In this document: one piece after another, positions 33,396 to 42,003 of the stretch
How the letters are laid out: the number at the start of each line of letters is the position of its first letter
Numbering within the stretch: the first letter of the stretch is position 1
From: JAIRNF01 sp031550925
GTDB taxonomy: Bacteria > Bacteroidota > Bacteroidia > Bacteroidales > UBA932
Assembly: GCA_031550925.1 (NCBI GenBank)
Contig: JAVBOE010000017.1
Location: 22,131-86,130 of the forward strand
DNA: 64,000 nt
Reading direction: 5' to 3'
Program-made: the position numbers and the translations under genes
The notes under the pieces: model-generated
What the model was told of the DNA's origin: nothing
The model's input: the letters and a program-made list of their open reading frames with translations, nothing else
Database searches by the model: none

Positions 33396-33929
33396 ATGAG
33401 CAAAAAGCTGGCAAATAGCGAATTGAATCGCCTTAAAATCGAAGAATATAAAACAGCGCGCAAGCATCCCATTGTTTTGGTACTGGATAATATTCGTAGT
33501 CAACATAATATAGGAGCAGCTTTTCGTACCGGAGATGCTTTTCGTATAGAGAAGGTCTATTTATGCGGAATTTGTGGTACACCGCCTAATGCAGAGATTC
33601 ACAAATCTGCTTTAGGTGCTGAGGATTCGGTAGAATGGGAATACTGTAAAGATGCTGCTGATGCTATATATAGGTTAAAAGAAGCTGGCTACACAATTGT
33701 AGGGATAGAGCAGGTTGAAAATAGTATCCCTCTAAATAAGTTTACTGTAGAAAAAGAAAAAAAGTATGCTCTTATTTTTGGAAATGAGGTAAAAGGTGTT
33801 GCTCAATCTCTAATAGATATGTGCGATTTTTGTATAGAGATACCTCAAGAAGGAACCAAGCATTCGCTTAACGTATCGGTAAGCATAGGTGTTGTTTTGT
33901 GGGATCTCTTCTGTAAGATGACAACGTAA
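33396..33929 (+). CDS. TrmH/SpoU family RNA 2'-O-methyltransferase
   Basis: A 177-residue SPOUT methyltransferase. The three family motifs are present: NIRSQHNIGAAFRTGDAF (motif 1 with the catalytic Arg), ALIFGNEVKGV (motif 2) and IEIPQEGTKHSLNVSVS (motif 3, knot and SAM site). It methylates a ribose 2'-OH in tRNA or rRNA; the target cannot be told. It lacks the N-terminal substrate-binding domain of larger SpoU proteins, as do other short Bacteroidota members. A strong hairpin ends the gene. Confidence 0.92.
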   Translation: MSKKLANSELNRLKIEEYKTARKHPIVLVLDNIRSQHNIGAAFRTGDAFRIEKVYLCGICGTPPNAEIHKSALGAEDSVEWEYCKDAADAIYRLKEAGYTIVGIEQVENSIPLNKFTVEKEKKYALIFGNEVKGVAQSLIDMCDFCIEIPQEGTKHSLNVSVSIGVVLWDLFCKMTT

Positions 33930-33948
33930 ATTGATTGTTAGCTGCAAG

Positions 33949-33986
33949 TAAAAAGGCTTTTACCTTCAAGAGTAAAAGCCTTTTTT
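33949..33986. terminator. Bidirectional hairpin terminator
   Basis: AAAAAGGCTTTTAC pairs with GTAAAAGCCTTTTTT around CTTCAAGA. It sits between the convergent TrmH and M48 genes. Confidence 0.88.
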
Positions 33987-34007
33987 ATCGTTTTTTACTT
34001 GATGTTC

Positions 34008-34850
34008 CTACTTCTTTTTAATGCTGTTTTTTATTTGCTGATAGCGATCGGCATAGTCGTTTCCGTTCTTAGAACCGTATGCGTGCCATGCGGCAGATAT
34101 TTGCTGTACTCTATCGGCCGATGCAGGGTGAGTGCTAAAATAAGTTGCTAATCCACCTTCGCTACCAGCTCCGTCTTTTTGCAGCTTTTCAAAAAAGCCG
34201 GCAACACCAAGCGGGTTGTAGTCGGTATTGCTTAAATAATACACGGCTAAGTTGTCAGCTTCGCTTTCGTCTTTTCTGCTGAAAGCAAGACCGCCCATAT
34301 TACCTGCTATTTGCGCAACCATTGTAGCCATTTCGCTGGGGTTTTGTCCTAGCAATAAGCCCGAAACATACGCAACACTGTTATTCTGAAATATCTGACG
34401 GCTAGAGTGGCGAGTAGCAGCGTGTGCAATCTCATGCGCCATAACTCCTGCCAGCTGAGCTTCGTTATCAAGATACTTAATAAGACCGGTGTAAACATAT
34501 AGCTTACCACCCGGACATGCAAAAGCATTTTGTACATCATCAGCATCAATAATCATTACAGACCAATCAAAAACATCACGATTAGCAACTACTCCCGAAT
34601 TAAGGATGGTATTAGTAATACGCTTGATGTGGGTATAAGCCGTGGCGTACTTGGTTTCGTCTAAAAGGGGATAATTAGTCGGGTCTGAAGCAATTTGCGC
34701 ATACATTTGGGTTCCCAAATCTTTGTCGGTAGAAACATCTGTGGGATTAATGCTGCCTAAAACGTTTGCAACATTGGTCATGGTAGAGCAGCCCATAATT
34801 GTCATGAATAGCATGGCAACTATTGAAAAAATGGTAGTTCTTTTCATCAT
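34008..34850 (-). CDS. M48 family metalloprotease lipoprotein (LoiP/YcaL-like)
   Basis: A 280-residue lipoprotein with lipobox IMGCS (Cys21). The zinc site is HEIAHAATRHS, and the third ligand is the Glu in DESEADNLAVYYL. The region PGGKLYVYTGLIKYLDNEAQLAGVMAHE is the usual M48 lead-in, cited here as GGKLYVYTGLIKYL and AQLAGVMAHE. Related periplasmic lipoproteins in E. coli degrade misfolded envelope proteins. The C-terminal FFSTHPASADRV-like segment (YFSTHPASADRVQQI) is present, so the gene is complete. A -7 box TAACTTTG at 34888-34881 on the minus strand lies 31 bp before the start. Two adjacent ATG codons begin it. Confidence 0.93.
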   Translation of the reverse strand: MMKRTTIFSIVAMLFMTIMGCSTMTNVANVLGSINPTDVSTDKDLGTQMYAQIASDPTNYPLLDETKYATAYTHIKRITNTILNSGVVANRDVFDWSVMIIDADDVQNAFACPGGKLYVYTGLIKYLDNEAQLAGVMAHEIAHAATRHSSRQIFQNNSVAYVSGLLLGQNPSEMATMVAQIAGNMGGLAFSRKDESEADNLAVYYLSNTDYNPLGVAGFFEKLQKDGAGSEGGLATYFSTHPASADRVQQISAAWHAYGSKNGNDYADRYQQIKNSIKKK

Positions 34851-34991
34851 TAATAATATAGTTTAGTGAAAATGATAATGCAAAGTTAAAATGAAATCCG
34901 ATAAATCTTACTTAAATTGACGTTTTAGTGTAAAACATTTATTTTTAGAATATTGTATGCGATGTGAACTCGGTACTTTAATGTAAAGTCT

Positions 34992-35082
34992 GATAAATAA
35001 ATACATTTATAAGTGAGATAATATTTTGATTCTCAATAAAAATCTTTAAGTCTTATAGTCTTTAAATCTTGGAGTCTATGTA
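34992..35082 (+). repeat. Dispersed ~85-bp element upstream of miaB
   Basis: It contains ATACATTTATAAGTGAGATA, TTTTGATTCTCAATAAAAAT and CTTTAAATCTTGGAG in order. The same order recurs at 55096-55178 and, inverted, at 25311-25391. Confidence 0.65.
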
Positions 35083-35101
35083 AAGTGCTAAATCATCTTG
35101 T

Positions 35102-35109
35102 TATATTTG
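35102..35109 (+). promoter_or_regulatory. -7 box (TATATTTG) of miaB
   Basis: TATATTTG matches TAnnTTTG, 17 bp before the chosen ATG at 35126; the -33 position falls inside the dispersed repeat and shows no clear TTTG. Confidence 0.5.
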
Positions 35110-35125
35110 CACAAAATTAGTTGAG

Positions 35126-36529
35126 ATGCAAATAGGAAAGAAACAGTCAGTAAATCAAAATATTAATCCGCAGAATATACGACCCGTTTTTAACGAGAAT
35201 CAGCCCAAGCTGTATATCGAAACTTACGGTTGCCAAATGAACGTAAACGATAGTGAGGTTGTTGTTGCCATTATGCAGCAGCACGGCTATTCGGTTACCA
35301 ACAGTATTGATAATGCCGATATTATTCTTGTAAATACCTGCTCTATTAGAGATAATGCCGAACAGCGTATTTGGGGACGCTTGAGCGAGTTTAAGCAACA
35401 AAAGAAAAAACGGCCTAACGTTATTGTTGGTGTTATTGGTTGTATGGCCGAGCGCTTAAAAGAAGAGCTGATAGAGAAAGAAAAAACAGTTGACCTTGTT
35501 GTCGGTCCTGATGCATACCGAGATTTACCGGCACTTGTAGCACAGGTAGAGTCTGGGCAGAAGGGAATAAATGTATTGCTATCGCGCGAGGAGACTTATG
35601 CTGATATAAGCCCTATAAGGCTTGATAGCGTGGGTGTTTCAGCGTTTATTTCCATTATGCGTGGATGCAATAACGTTTGCTCATACTGTGTTGTACCTTA
35701 TACCAGAGGTGGAGAGCGTAGTCGTGACCCTGAAACAATTGTAAATGAAGCAAAAGTATTGCTGGATAATGGATATAAAGAGGTTACGTTATTAGGACAA
35801 AATGTAGATTCATACAAATGGGTTGACCCAAAAAATCCAACACAATCGGTAAATTTTGCTCAGCTGTTAGAGATGGTTGCTTTGCTCAGTCCGAAGCTAC
35901 GTGTACGCTTTGCGACATCGCATCCAAAGGATATGAGTAACGGTGTGCTTTACACCATGGCAATGTACAATAATATATGTAACTGCATTCATCTGCCCGT
36001 TCAATCCGGGAGCACACGTATGCTCGATTTGATGAATCGTAAATATAGTAGAGAAGAGTATATGGAGCGCATCAAAAAAATTCGTGAAATCATTCCCGAT
36101 TGCGCAATTACAACCGATGTTATTGCCGGATTCTGTACCGAAACAGAAGACGATCATAAGCAAACACTGTCGCTTATGCAAGAGGTAGGCTACGAATTTG
36201 CATATATGTTTAAGTACTCCGAGCGACCTAATACAAAGGCTGCGCGCCATATGCAAGATGATGTAACAGATGATATAAAGACCGAGAGGTTAAACGAAAT
36301 CATTGCATTGCAAAATAAGCTGTCGGAGCTAAGCAATAAAAAAGATGTTGGTAAAACATTTGAGGTATTGGTAGAAGGGTGCTCTAAACGATCTGATGAT
36401 TTTCTATCGGGGCGTACATCTCAAAATAAAGTGGTAGTATTTCCAAAGGGAAAGTACAACATTGGAGATTATGTGACAGTAAAGGTTACCGATTGCACTT
36501 CGGCTACGTTAATGGGAGAGCCTGTGTAA
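35126..36529 (+). CDS. miaB: tRNA-2-methylthio-N6-dimethylallyladenosine synthase
   Basis: A 467-residue methylthiotransferase. Residues about 28-150 are the UPF0004 domain with three cluster cysteines: YGCQMNVND, NTCSIRDNA and IGCMAER. The radical SAM domain has the CxxxCxxC site in GCNNVCSYCVVPYTRG, and the C-terminal TRAM domain spans about 400-465. SIRDNAEQRIWGRL is diagnostic of MiaB rather than RimO or MtaB. It adds the 2-methylthio group to i6A37 in tRNAs reading UNN codons. It is transcribed alone. Confidence 0.96.
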   Translation: MQIGKKQSVNQNINPQNIRPVFNENQPKLYIETYGCQMNVNDSEVVVAIMQQHGYSVTNSIDNADIILVNTCSIRDNAEQRIWGRLSEFKQQKKKRPNVIVGVIGCMAERLKEELIEKEKTVDLVVGPDAYRDLPALVAQVESGQKGINVLLSREETYADISPIRLDSVGVSAFISIMRGCNNVCSYCVVPYTRGGERSRDPETIVNEAKVLLDNGYKEVTLLGQNVDSYKWVDPKNPTQSVNFAQLLEMVALLSPKLRVRFATSHPKDMSNGVLYTMAMYNNICNCIHLPVQSGSTRMLDLMNRKYSREEYMERIKKIREIIPDCAITTDVIAGFCTETEDDHKQTLSLMQEVGYEFAYMFKYSERPNTKAARHMQDDVTDDIKTERLNEIIALQNKLSELSNKKDVGKTFEVLVEGCSKRSDDFLSGRTSQNKVVVFPKGKYNIGDYVTVKVTDCTSATLMGEPV

Positions 36530-36594
36530 CTTTGCTCGAAATGACGCTGTTTTTGTCGTGATACATGATACTTGTATCGTGCATCTATTCCCTT

Positions 36595-38031
36595 TTACAG
36601 TTCTTTCCGCAAGCGTGCAACAGGAATATTCAGCTGCTCACGATATTTGGCTACTGTGCGCCTTGCAATGCGGTAGCCTTTTTCGTTGAGTATAGCTGTT
36701 AGCTGTTCGTCGGTAACGGGGTTACGCTTATCCTCATTGGCAACGCACTCCGATAGAATATTTTTTACTTCGCGGGTAGAAACTTCTTCGCCCGAATCGG
36801 TAAGCATACCTTCAGAGAAAAAGTGCTTGAGCGGGAAAATACCAAAGTGTGTTTGAATATACTTGCTGTTTACAACTCTTGATATTGTTGAGATATCCAA
36901 ACCTGTGCGCTCCGCAATATCTTTTAGTATCATAGGTTTCAGCTTAGATTCGTCGCCATCGATAAAATAATCGTGCTGAAAATCTATAATGGTTTGCATC
37001 GTATTCGTCAGCGTATTTTGGCGCTGCTTTATTGATTCGATAAACCATTTAGCCGAATCTATTTTTTGCTTAATAAAGTTTACCGCTTCTTTTTCTTGCT
37101 CGTTATAAGAGCTGTTTTTGTCGGAGTAATCTTGTAGCAGCTCCGAATAGCCTTTACTTACACGTAGCTCGGGGACGTTGTAAGAGTTAAGGCTTAGCTG
37201 CAAATCCCCATCTTTCAGCTCAAGAATAAAATCGGGTATTACTTGTTGCGCTTGACTACTGTATGCATCTGTAAAATTACCGCCTGGCCTGGGGTTCAGC
37301 TTTACAATTTCGGCAATGGCATCTTTCAGCTGCTCTTCGTCTATGTCAAGCTTTGCAATAATCTTATCGTAATGCTTCTTGGTAAATGCTTCAAAGCTAT
37401 TAGCGATAACCTCTTCTGCCAGCTCTACTGTTGAAGTTTGTGTTTTTGCTTTTAGCTGAAGTAGTAAACACTCTTGCAAATCTCTTGCTCCTATACCGGG
37501 AGGATCGAAGTCCTGAATAATAGCAAGCACTTCTTGTAGTTCTGCAACGCTGACCTCCATGTTTTGCTTAAACGCCAAATCGTCCGAGATTGACTCCAAA
37601 TCACGACGCAAATAACCATCATCATCTATACTCCCTACAAGAAATTTTCCGATGCTATATTGCCTAGGACTTAGCTGACGAAAACCCAGCTGGCTATCTA
37701 AATACTGCTGTAAACTTTCTGAGGTGGACAAAGTGGAATACTCCTTCTTCTCATCCTTCGATTGGTTATTTACCTGCAGCTTATATGATGGTGTGTCGTC
37801 TTCTTCGTTCAGGTAATCTTCTAGCGTAAACTCATCCTGCGTTTGCTCGTTTTCTGTATCAGAAGAATTTTCATCAATCTCGTGTCCTTCTTCCAATGCA
37901 GGGTTCTCTTCCAGTTCTTTTTTTATGCGTTGCTCAAGCTGCATAGTCGGCAACTCCAGCATTTTTATCGTCTGGATTTGCAGCGGCGAGAGCTTTTGCA
38001 ACATTTTTTGCTGGAGAGATTGTTTAAGCAT
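36595..38031 (-). CDS. rpoN: RNA polymerase sigma-54 factor
   Basis: A 478-residue complete sigma-54. Region I (activator interaction) is the Gln/Leu-rich start LKQSLQQKMLQKLSPLQIQTIKMLELP, cited as QQKMLQKLSPLQIQ. An acidic region II is at about 45-100, the core-binding domain includes GIGARDLQECLLLQL, the helix-turn-helix follows, and the RpoN box ARRTVAKYRE lies near the C-terminus. It directs polymerase to -24/-12 promoters and needs AAA+ activators, none of which are encoded here. It follows asnS by 119 bp in the same direction. The intervening gap has a GATACTTGTATCGTG-type repeat. Confidence 0.97.
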   Translation of the reverse strand: MLKQSLQQKMLQKLSPLQIQTIKMLELPTMQLEQRIKKELEENPALEEGHEIDENSSDTENEQTQDEFTLEDYLNEEDDTPSYKLQVNNQSKDEKKEYSTLSTSESLQQYLDSQLGFRQLSPRQYSIGKFLVGSIDDDGYLRRDLESISDDLAFKQNMEVSVAELQEVLAIIQDFDPPGIGARDLQECLLLQLKAKTQTSTVELAEEVIANSFEAFTKKHYDKIIAKLDIDEEQLKDAIAEIVKLNPRPGGNFTDAYSSQAQQVIPDFILELKDGDLQLSLNSYNVPELRVSKGYSELLQDYSDKNSSYNEQEKEAVNFIKQKIDSAKWFIESIKQRQNTLTNTMQTIIDFQHDYFIDGDESKLKPMILKDIAERTGLDISTISRVVNSKYIQTHFGIFPLKHFFSEGMLTDSGEEVSTREVKNILSECVANEDKRNPVTDEQLTAILNEKGYRIARRTVAKYREQLNIPVARLRKEL

Positions 38032-38149
38032 TATACGTTAATGGTAAAGCGTTAATCGTAAATAGATCCAATACATTCAAGAAATTAAAAACAAAAATCT
38101 AAATCTTCTTTTCGTAATACTTGTATCGTGCATCGTGATACTAGCCTCT

Positions 38150-39553
38150 TTAAAACTCTGCATTCTTAGGTGTACGTGGAAATGGAATAACATCGCGGAT
38201 GTTTGCCATACCTGTAACAAATAGCAATAAACGCTCAAAGCCTAAACCAAAACCGCTGTGAGGAACGGTACCAAAACGGCGCGTATCAAGGTACCACCAC
38301 ATATCTTTTAACGGGATTTGCAGCTCTTCGATACGTGCCATCAGCTTATCATAGTTCTCTTCACGCTGCGAACCACCAATAATTTCTCCAATTTTCGGGA
38401 AAAGCACATCCATAGCACGAACGGTTTTGCCATCCTCGTTTTGCTTCATGTAGAAAGCCTTTATCTCTTTTGGGTAGTTGGTAAGAATTACCGGCTTCTT
38501 AAAATGCTTCTCTACTAAATAACGCTCATGCTCCGATTGCAAATCTACTCCCCAGCTAACGGGATATTCAAACTTTTGCTCAGCCTTCATCAGTATTTCA
38601 ACACCTTCTGTATAATCCAAGCGGACAAATTCAGTAGTCACCACGCTCTGTAAGCGTTCTAGCAGCTCCTTATCCCACATGTCATTTAAGAATTTCAGAT
38701 CATCAGCGCAATTTTCTATAGCGTAACGAACAAGGTATTTGATAAAATCTTCTGCCAAATCCATGTTCTCCTTAATCTCATAGAACGCCATTTCGGGCTC
38801 TATCATCCAGAACTCTGCAAGGTGGCGAGGTGTGTTAGAGTTTTCGGCACGGAAAGTAGGACCGAAAGTATATATTTCTGATAAAGAGGTTGCCACAAGC
38901 TCACCTTCCAGCTGCCCCGAAACAGTAAGGTTAGTGTGCTTTCCAAAGAAATCTTCTGCAAAGTTTACGCTTTTATCATCCTTGCGCGGAGGGTTCTCCA
39001 TATCAAGCGTAGTAACGGTAAACATGGCGCCTGCACCTTCTGCATCAGAGCCTGTAACGATGGGTGTATGTACATATACAAATCCTTTATCGTTAAAATA
39101 TTTATGTATGGCAAATGCCATTGCGTGACGTATGCGTAGCACTGCACCAAACGTATTGGTACGAGGGCGTAAGTGGGCAATCTCGCGTAAAAACTCTAAC
39201 GAGTGTCCTTTCTTTTGTAAAGGATACGTCTCAGGATCAGCGGTACCATATACCTCTATGCTTGCAATTTGTATTTCTACAGGCTGACCGCTTCCGGTAG
39301 ATTCAACCAGCTTACCTTTTGCACAGATTGCAGCACCTGTAGTTACCAATTTCAATAAGTCTTCGTCAAAGTTGGCAACATCAACTACAAGCTGCATATT
39401 ATTTATAGTCGAACCATCGTTAAGCGCAATAAAGGCAATACTCTTATTACCACGCTTTGTTCGTACCCAACCTTTAACGGTAACATCACGACCTATTTCT
39501 TTCGACTGTAAAAGGGCTGCTATCTTCTCGCGCCCGGGTGTTTGCATGTGCAT
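38150..39553 (-). CDS. asnS: Asparaginyl-tRNA synthetase
   Basis: A 467-residue class IIb synthetase of normal length. Residues about 15-110 form the OB-fold anticodon-binding domain (VKGWVRTKRGNKSIAFI). Motif 2 is in FRAENSNTPRHLAEFWMIEPE, cited as RAENSNTPRHLAEF, and motif 3 is GFGLGFERLLLFVTGM. HTPIVTGSDAEGAG identifies an Asn rather than an Asp enzyme. Starts at 39553 and 39547 are both ATG. It lies 69 bp after hutH and upstream of rpoN; a small GC-rich palindrome is in the hutH-asnS gap. Confidence 0.96.
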   Translation of the reverse strand: MHMQTPGREKIAALLQSKEIGRDVTVKGWVRTKRGNKSIAFIALNDGSTINNMQLVVDVANFDEDLLKLVTTGAAICAKGKLVESTGSGQPVEIQIASIEVYGTADPETYPLQKKGHSLEFLREIAHLRPRTNTFGAVLRIRHAMAFAIHKYFNDKGFVYVHTPIVTGSDAEGAGAMFTVTTLDMENPPRKDDKSVNFAEDFFGKHTNLTVSGQLEGELVATSLSEIYTFGPTFRAENSNTPRHLAEFWMIEPEMAFYEIKENMDLAEDFIKYLVRYAIENCADDLKFLNDMWDKELLERLQSVVTTEFVRLDYTEGVEILMKAEQKFEYPVSWGVDLQSEHERYLVEKHFKKPVILTNYPKEIKAFYMKQNEDGKTVRAMDVLFPKIGEIIGGSQREENYDKLMARIEELQIPLKDMWWYLDTRRFGTVPHSGFGLGFERLLLFVTGMANIRDVIPFPRTPKNAEF

Positions 39554-39576
39554 AGTTTGTAGTTATTTAGGAGTCC

Positions 39577-39605
39577 ACCCCAACCCTCCCAAAGGGAGGG
39601 GGGTT
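39577..39605. repeat. Short C/G-rich palindromic repeat
   Basis: ACCCCAACCCTCCC - AAA - GGGAGGGGGGTT. It belongs with the repeats at 58657-58741, 60037-60202 and 61122-61166, and lies in the hutH-asnS gap. Confidence 0.75.
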
Positions 39606-39622
39606 CTTTGTTTTTATTAATA

Positions 39623-41128
39623 TTATTTCTGTGGAGTTTCAAAATCTCCTTCACGTATAAATTCAACAGTTTTTTCAATTTCAGAGTACATTACCTTGTC
39701 AACCGTAATAAACGGAACGACTTCTCTATAGCTGGCAAGCAGCTCTTCTAGGTATGGCGATGTTTTTGCAGGACGGCGGAACTCTATTGCCTGTGCCGCA
39801 TCCATCAGCTCTATTGCCAAAACTCTTTCAATGTTATCTACAACACGAAGTAGCTTAGTTGCAGCATTTGCACCCATACTCACGTGGTCTTCCTGTCCAT
39901 TAGATGAAACAATAGAATCTACCGATGCCGGATGACAAAGTATCTTATTCTGGCTAACCATTGATGCAGCTGCGTATTGAGGAATCATGAATCCTGAGTT
40001 TAACCCCGGCTTTGCAACCAAAAATTCCGGTAGTCCGCGTAAACCTAGTATCAGCTGCGCTGTACGGCGTTCCGAAATATTACCCAGCTCCGCTAATGCC
40101 ATCGCCAAAAAGTCTAATGCTAATGCTAAAGGCTGTCCGTGGAAGTTCCCTCCTGATAGCACTGCATCTTCATCGGGGAATACAGTTGGATTATCGGTAA
40201 CCGAATTTATTTCTGTTGTAAGCACTCCCGCCACATAGCTGATAGCATCTTTTGAAGCACCATGTACTTGCGGCATACAGCGGAACGAGTAGGGGTCTTG
40301 CACATGTGTTTTTTTACGTGCAATTAGCTCACTCCCTTTTAAAATATTGCGAATATTAAGTGCAGTTTCTATCTGTCCGCTATGCGGGCGAATGTTGTGC
40401 AGCAATGCGTTGAACGGTTCGATAATACCATCGTATGCATCAATAGATAATGCGCCGATTACATCGGCCAGCTTAGCTAGCTTAAATGCTTTAAGAAGAG
40501 CATAAACGCCATGCGCACTCATAAATTGGGTGCCGTTAAGTAGGGCAAGTCCTTCTTTAGATTGTAGCTCAATAGGCTCCCATCCGAATTCTGCCAGCAC
40601 TTCTGCTGCGGCTCTTTTTTCTCCCTTATAGCGAACTTCACCTAAACCGATAAGAGGTAAAAACAGGTTCGACAAAGGAGCTAAATCGCCTGAAGCGCCT
40701 AGTGATCCACGGTCATATACGATTGGTAATACATCGTTGTTGTAAAAGTCTATAATTCGTTGTACCGTTACTACCTGTACTCCGCTATATCCAAGCGATA
40801 GGGCATAGGCTTTTAGTAACAGCATCAGCTTAACGATTCCGGGCTGAACTTCATCACCCATGCTGCAAGCATGAGACATTACAAGGTTTTTTTGTAGCTG
40901 TCCCAGCTCTTCTATAGATATAGATTTATTGCAGAGTGAGCCAAAGCCTGTTGTAACACCATAAATGGGCTTTTCCTGCGACTTCATTTTGTTGTCGAGA
41001 TAATCTCGACATTTCTGAATCGCAGCTTTCGACTCCTCGCCAAGCACCAGCGTATAGCCTTCGTTTAGTAGGGTTGAGATCAGCTCAAAGCTCATTATTT
41101 CAGAGCCTAAAATATGTTGTTTGCTCAT
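39623..41128 (-). CDS. hutH: Histidine ammonia-lyase
   Basis: The start at 41128 (MSKQHIL) gives 501 residues. A longer TTG start at 41155 overlaps the -7 box and is rejected. MIO triad Ala145-Ser146-Gly147 lies in GSLGASGDLAPLSN, Tyr56 in PIYGVTTGFG, and the selectivity region reads VMSHACSMGDEV, as in HutH rather than tyrosine lyases. It deaminates histidine to urocanate. The rest of the hut pathway (hutU, hutI, ftcD) is absent from the window, so the gene stands alone beside asnS. It is a distant paralogue of the lyase at 14443-15981. Confidence 0.9.
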   Translation of the reverse strand: MSKQHILGSEIMSFELISTLLNEGYTLVLGEESKAAIQKCRDYLDNKMKSQEKPIYGVTTGFGSLCNKSISIEELGQLQKNLVMSHACSMGDEVQPGIVKLMLLLKAYALSLGYSGVQVVTVQRIIDFYNNDVLPIVYDRGSLGASGDLAPLSNLFLPLIGLGEVRYKGEKRAAAEVLAEFGWEPIELQSKEGLALLNGTQFMSAHGVYALLKAFKLAKLADVIGALSIDAYDGIIEPFNALLHNIRPHSGQIETALNIRNILKGSELIARKKTHVQDPYSFRCMPQVHGASKDAISYVAGVLTTEINSVTDNPTVFPDEDAVLSGGNFHGQPLALALDFLAMALAELGNISERRTAQLILGLRGLPEFLVAKPGLNSGFMIPQYAAASMVSQNKILCHPASVDSIVSSNGQEDHVSMGANAATKLLRVVDNIERVLAIELMDAAQAIEFRRPAKTSPYLEELLASYREVVPFITVDKVMYSEIEKTVEFIREGDFETPQK

Positions 41129-41152
41129 AAACACTTTATGTTTTGAAGAAAA

Positions 41153-41160
41153 CAAAAGTA
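41153..41160 (-). promoter_or_regulatory. -7 box (TACTTTTG) of hutH
   Basis: TACTTTTG on the minus strand, 24 bp before the ATG at 41128. It overlaps the alternative TTG start, which excludes that start. Confidence 0.55.
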
Positions 41161-41315
41161 GTAAAAAATAGATTCTTTAGCAGTATAACTGTTAAAGTTC
41201 ACAAAAACAATATGTTGAGCCTTGTGGGTAAAAATTAACGTAAAAAATTTGAGACACATTAACACTAAACTACCGATATTTGAGTAATAGCTATTATTTC
41301 GTAAATAAATAATCG

Positions 41316-41323
41316 TACTTTTG
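41316..41323 (+). promoter_or_regulatory. -7 box (TACTTTTG) of ruvA
   Basis: TACTTTTG matches TAnnTTTG, 33 bp before the ruvA ATG. There is no clear -33 element. Confidence 0.45.
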
Positions 41324-41356
41324 TAAGTTAAAAGTGTTTGTTAAATATATTGCTGA

Positions 41357-41938
41357 ATGTACGAATTCATTAGAGGAGAAGTTCAGAGTTTAACACCGGC
41401 TACAGCTATTGTAGAAACGGGCGGCATAGGATATTTTATTAACATATCACTGCAAACATATACTAAGATAGGCCAAGAGCGAAAGGTTTGTTTGCTGCTC
41501 CATCATGTGGTTCGAGAAGATGCTCAGCTGCTTTTTGGCTTTTTTGATGAAGAAGAGAGGGTGATTTTCCGTCAGCTCATTAGTGTTACAGGTGTTGGTG
41601 TAAATACGGCACGCATGATACTTTCGTCCTTATCTTCATTGGATATTGCTGCTGCAATTGAGAAAGAAGATGTTTCGAAGCTGAAAGGCGTAAAAGGTAT
41701 TGGCTTAAAGACGGCTCAACGCATTATAGTTGATTTGAAAGGGAAGGTACATGAAGCAACGTTAGCCGGAAAGCTGCCGAGTACTCCTGCCGGAAAGGCA
41801 AGAGAAGAAGCAATGTCGGCTTTAATTACGTTGGGTTTCTCGCGGACTGCTGTTGAGAAAGTTTTAGATTCTTTAGTAAGTGAAGGTTTGGGAAGTTCGG
41901 TGGAAGAGCTGATTAAACAATCGCTTAAACGATTATAG
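41357..41938 (+). CDS. ruvA: Holliday junction DNA helicase subunit RuvA
   Basis: A 193-residue protein, standard length. Domain I is an OB fold (MYEFIRGEVQSLTPATAIVE). Domain II has two helix-hairpin-helix motifs (LISVTGVGVNTARMILSSL and LKGVKGIGLKTAQRIIVDLK), and domain III is the flexible RuvB-binding tail ending EELIKQSLKRL. RuvA binds four-way junctions and loads the RuvB motor, which is not in the window. It precedes sprA by 65 bp, an arrangement conserved in the Bacteroidota, so both may share a transcript. Confidence 0.96.
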   Translation: MYEFIRGEVQSLTPATAIVETGGIGYFINISLQTYTKIGQERKVCLLLHHVVREDAQLLFGFFDEEERVIFRQLISVTGVGVNTARMILSSLSSLDIAAAIEKEDVSKLKGVKGIGLKTAQRIIVDLKGKVHEATLAGKLPSTPAGKAREEAMSALITLGFSRTAVEKVLDSLVSEGLGSSVEELIKQSLKRL

Positions 41939-42003
41939 TAGATGTAAAGACATTAAGACTTAAAGACAAATAGACAAAAGTCTTCAAAAATATACACAGA
42001 GAT

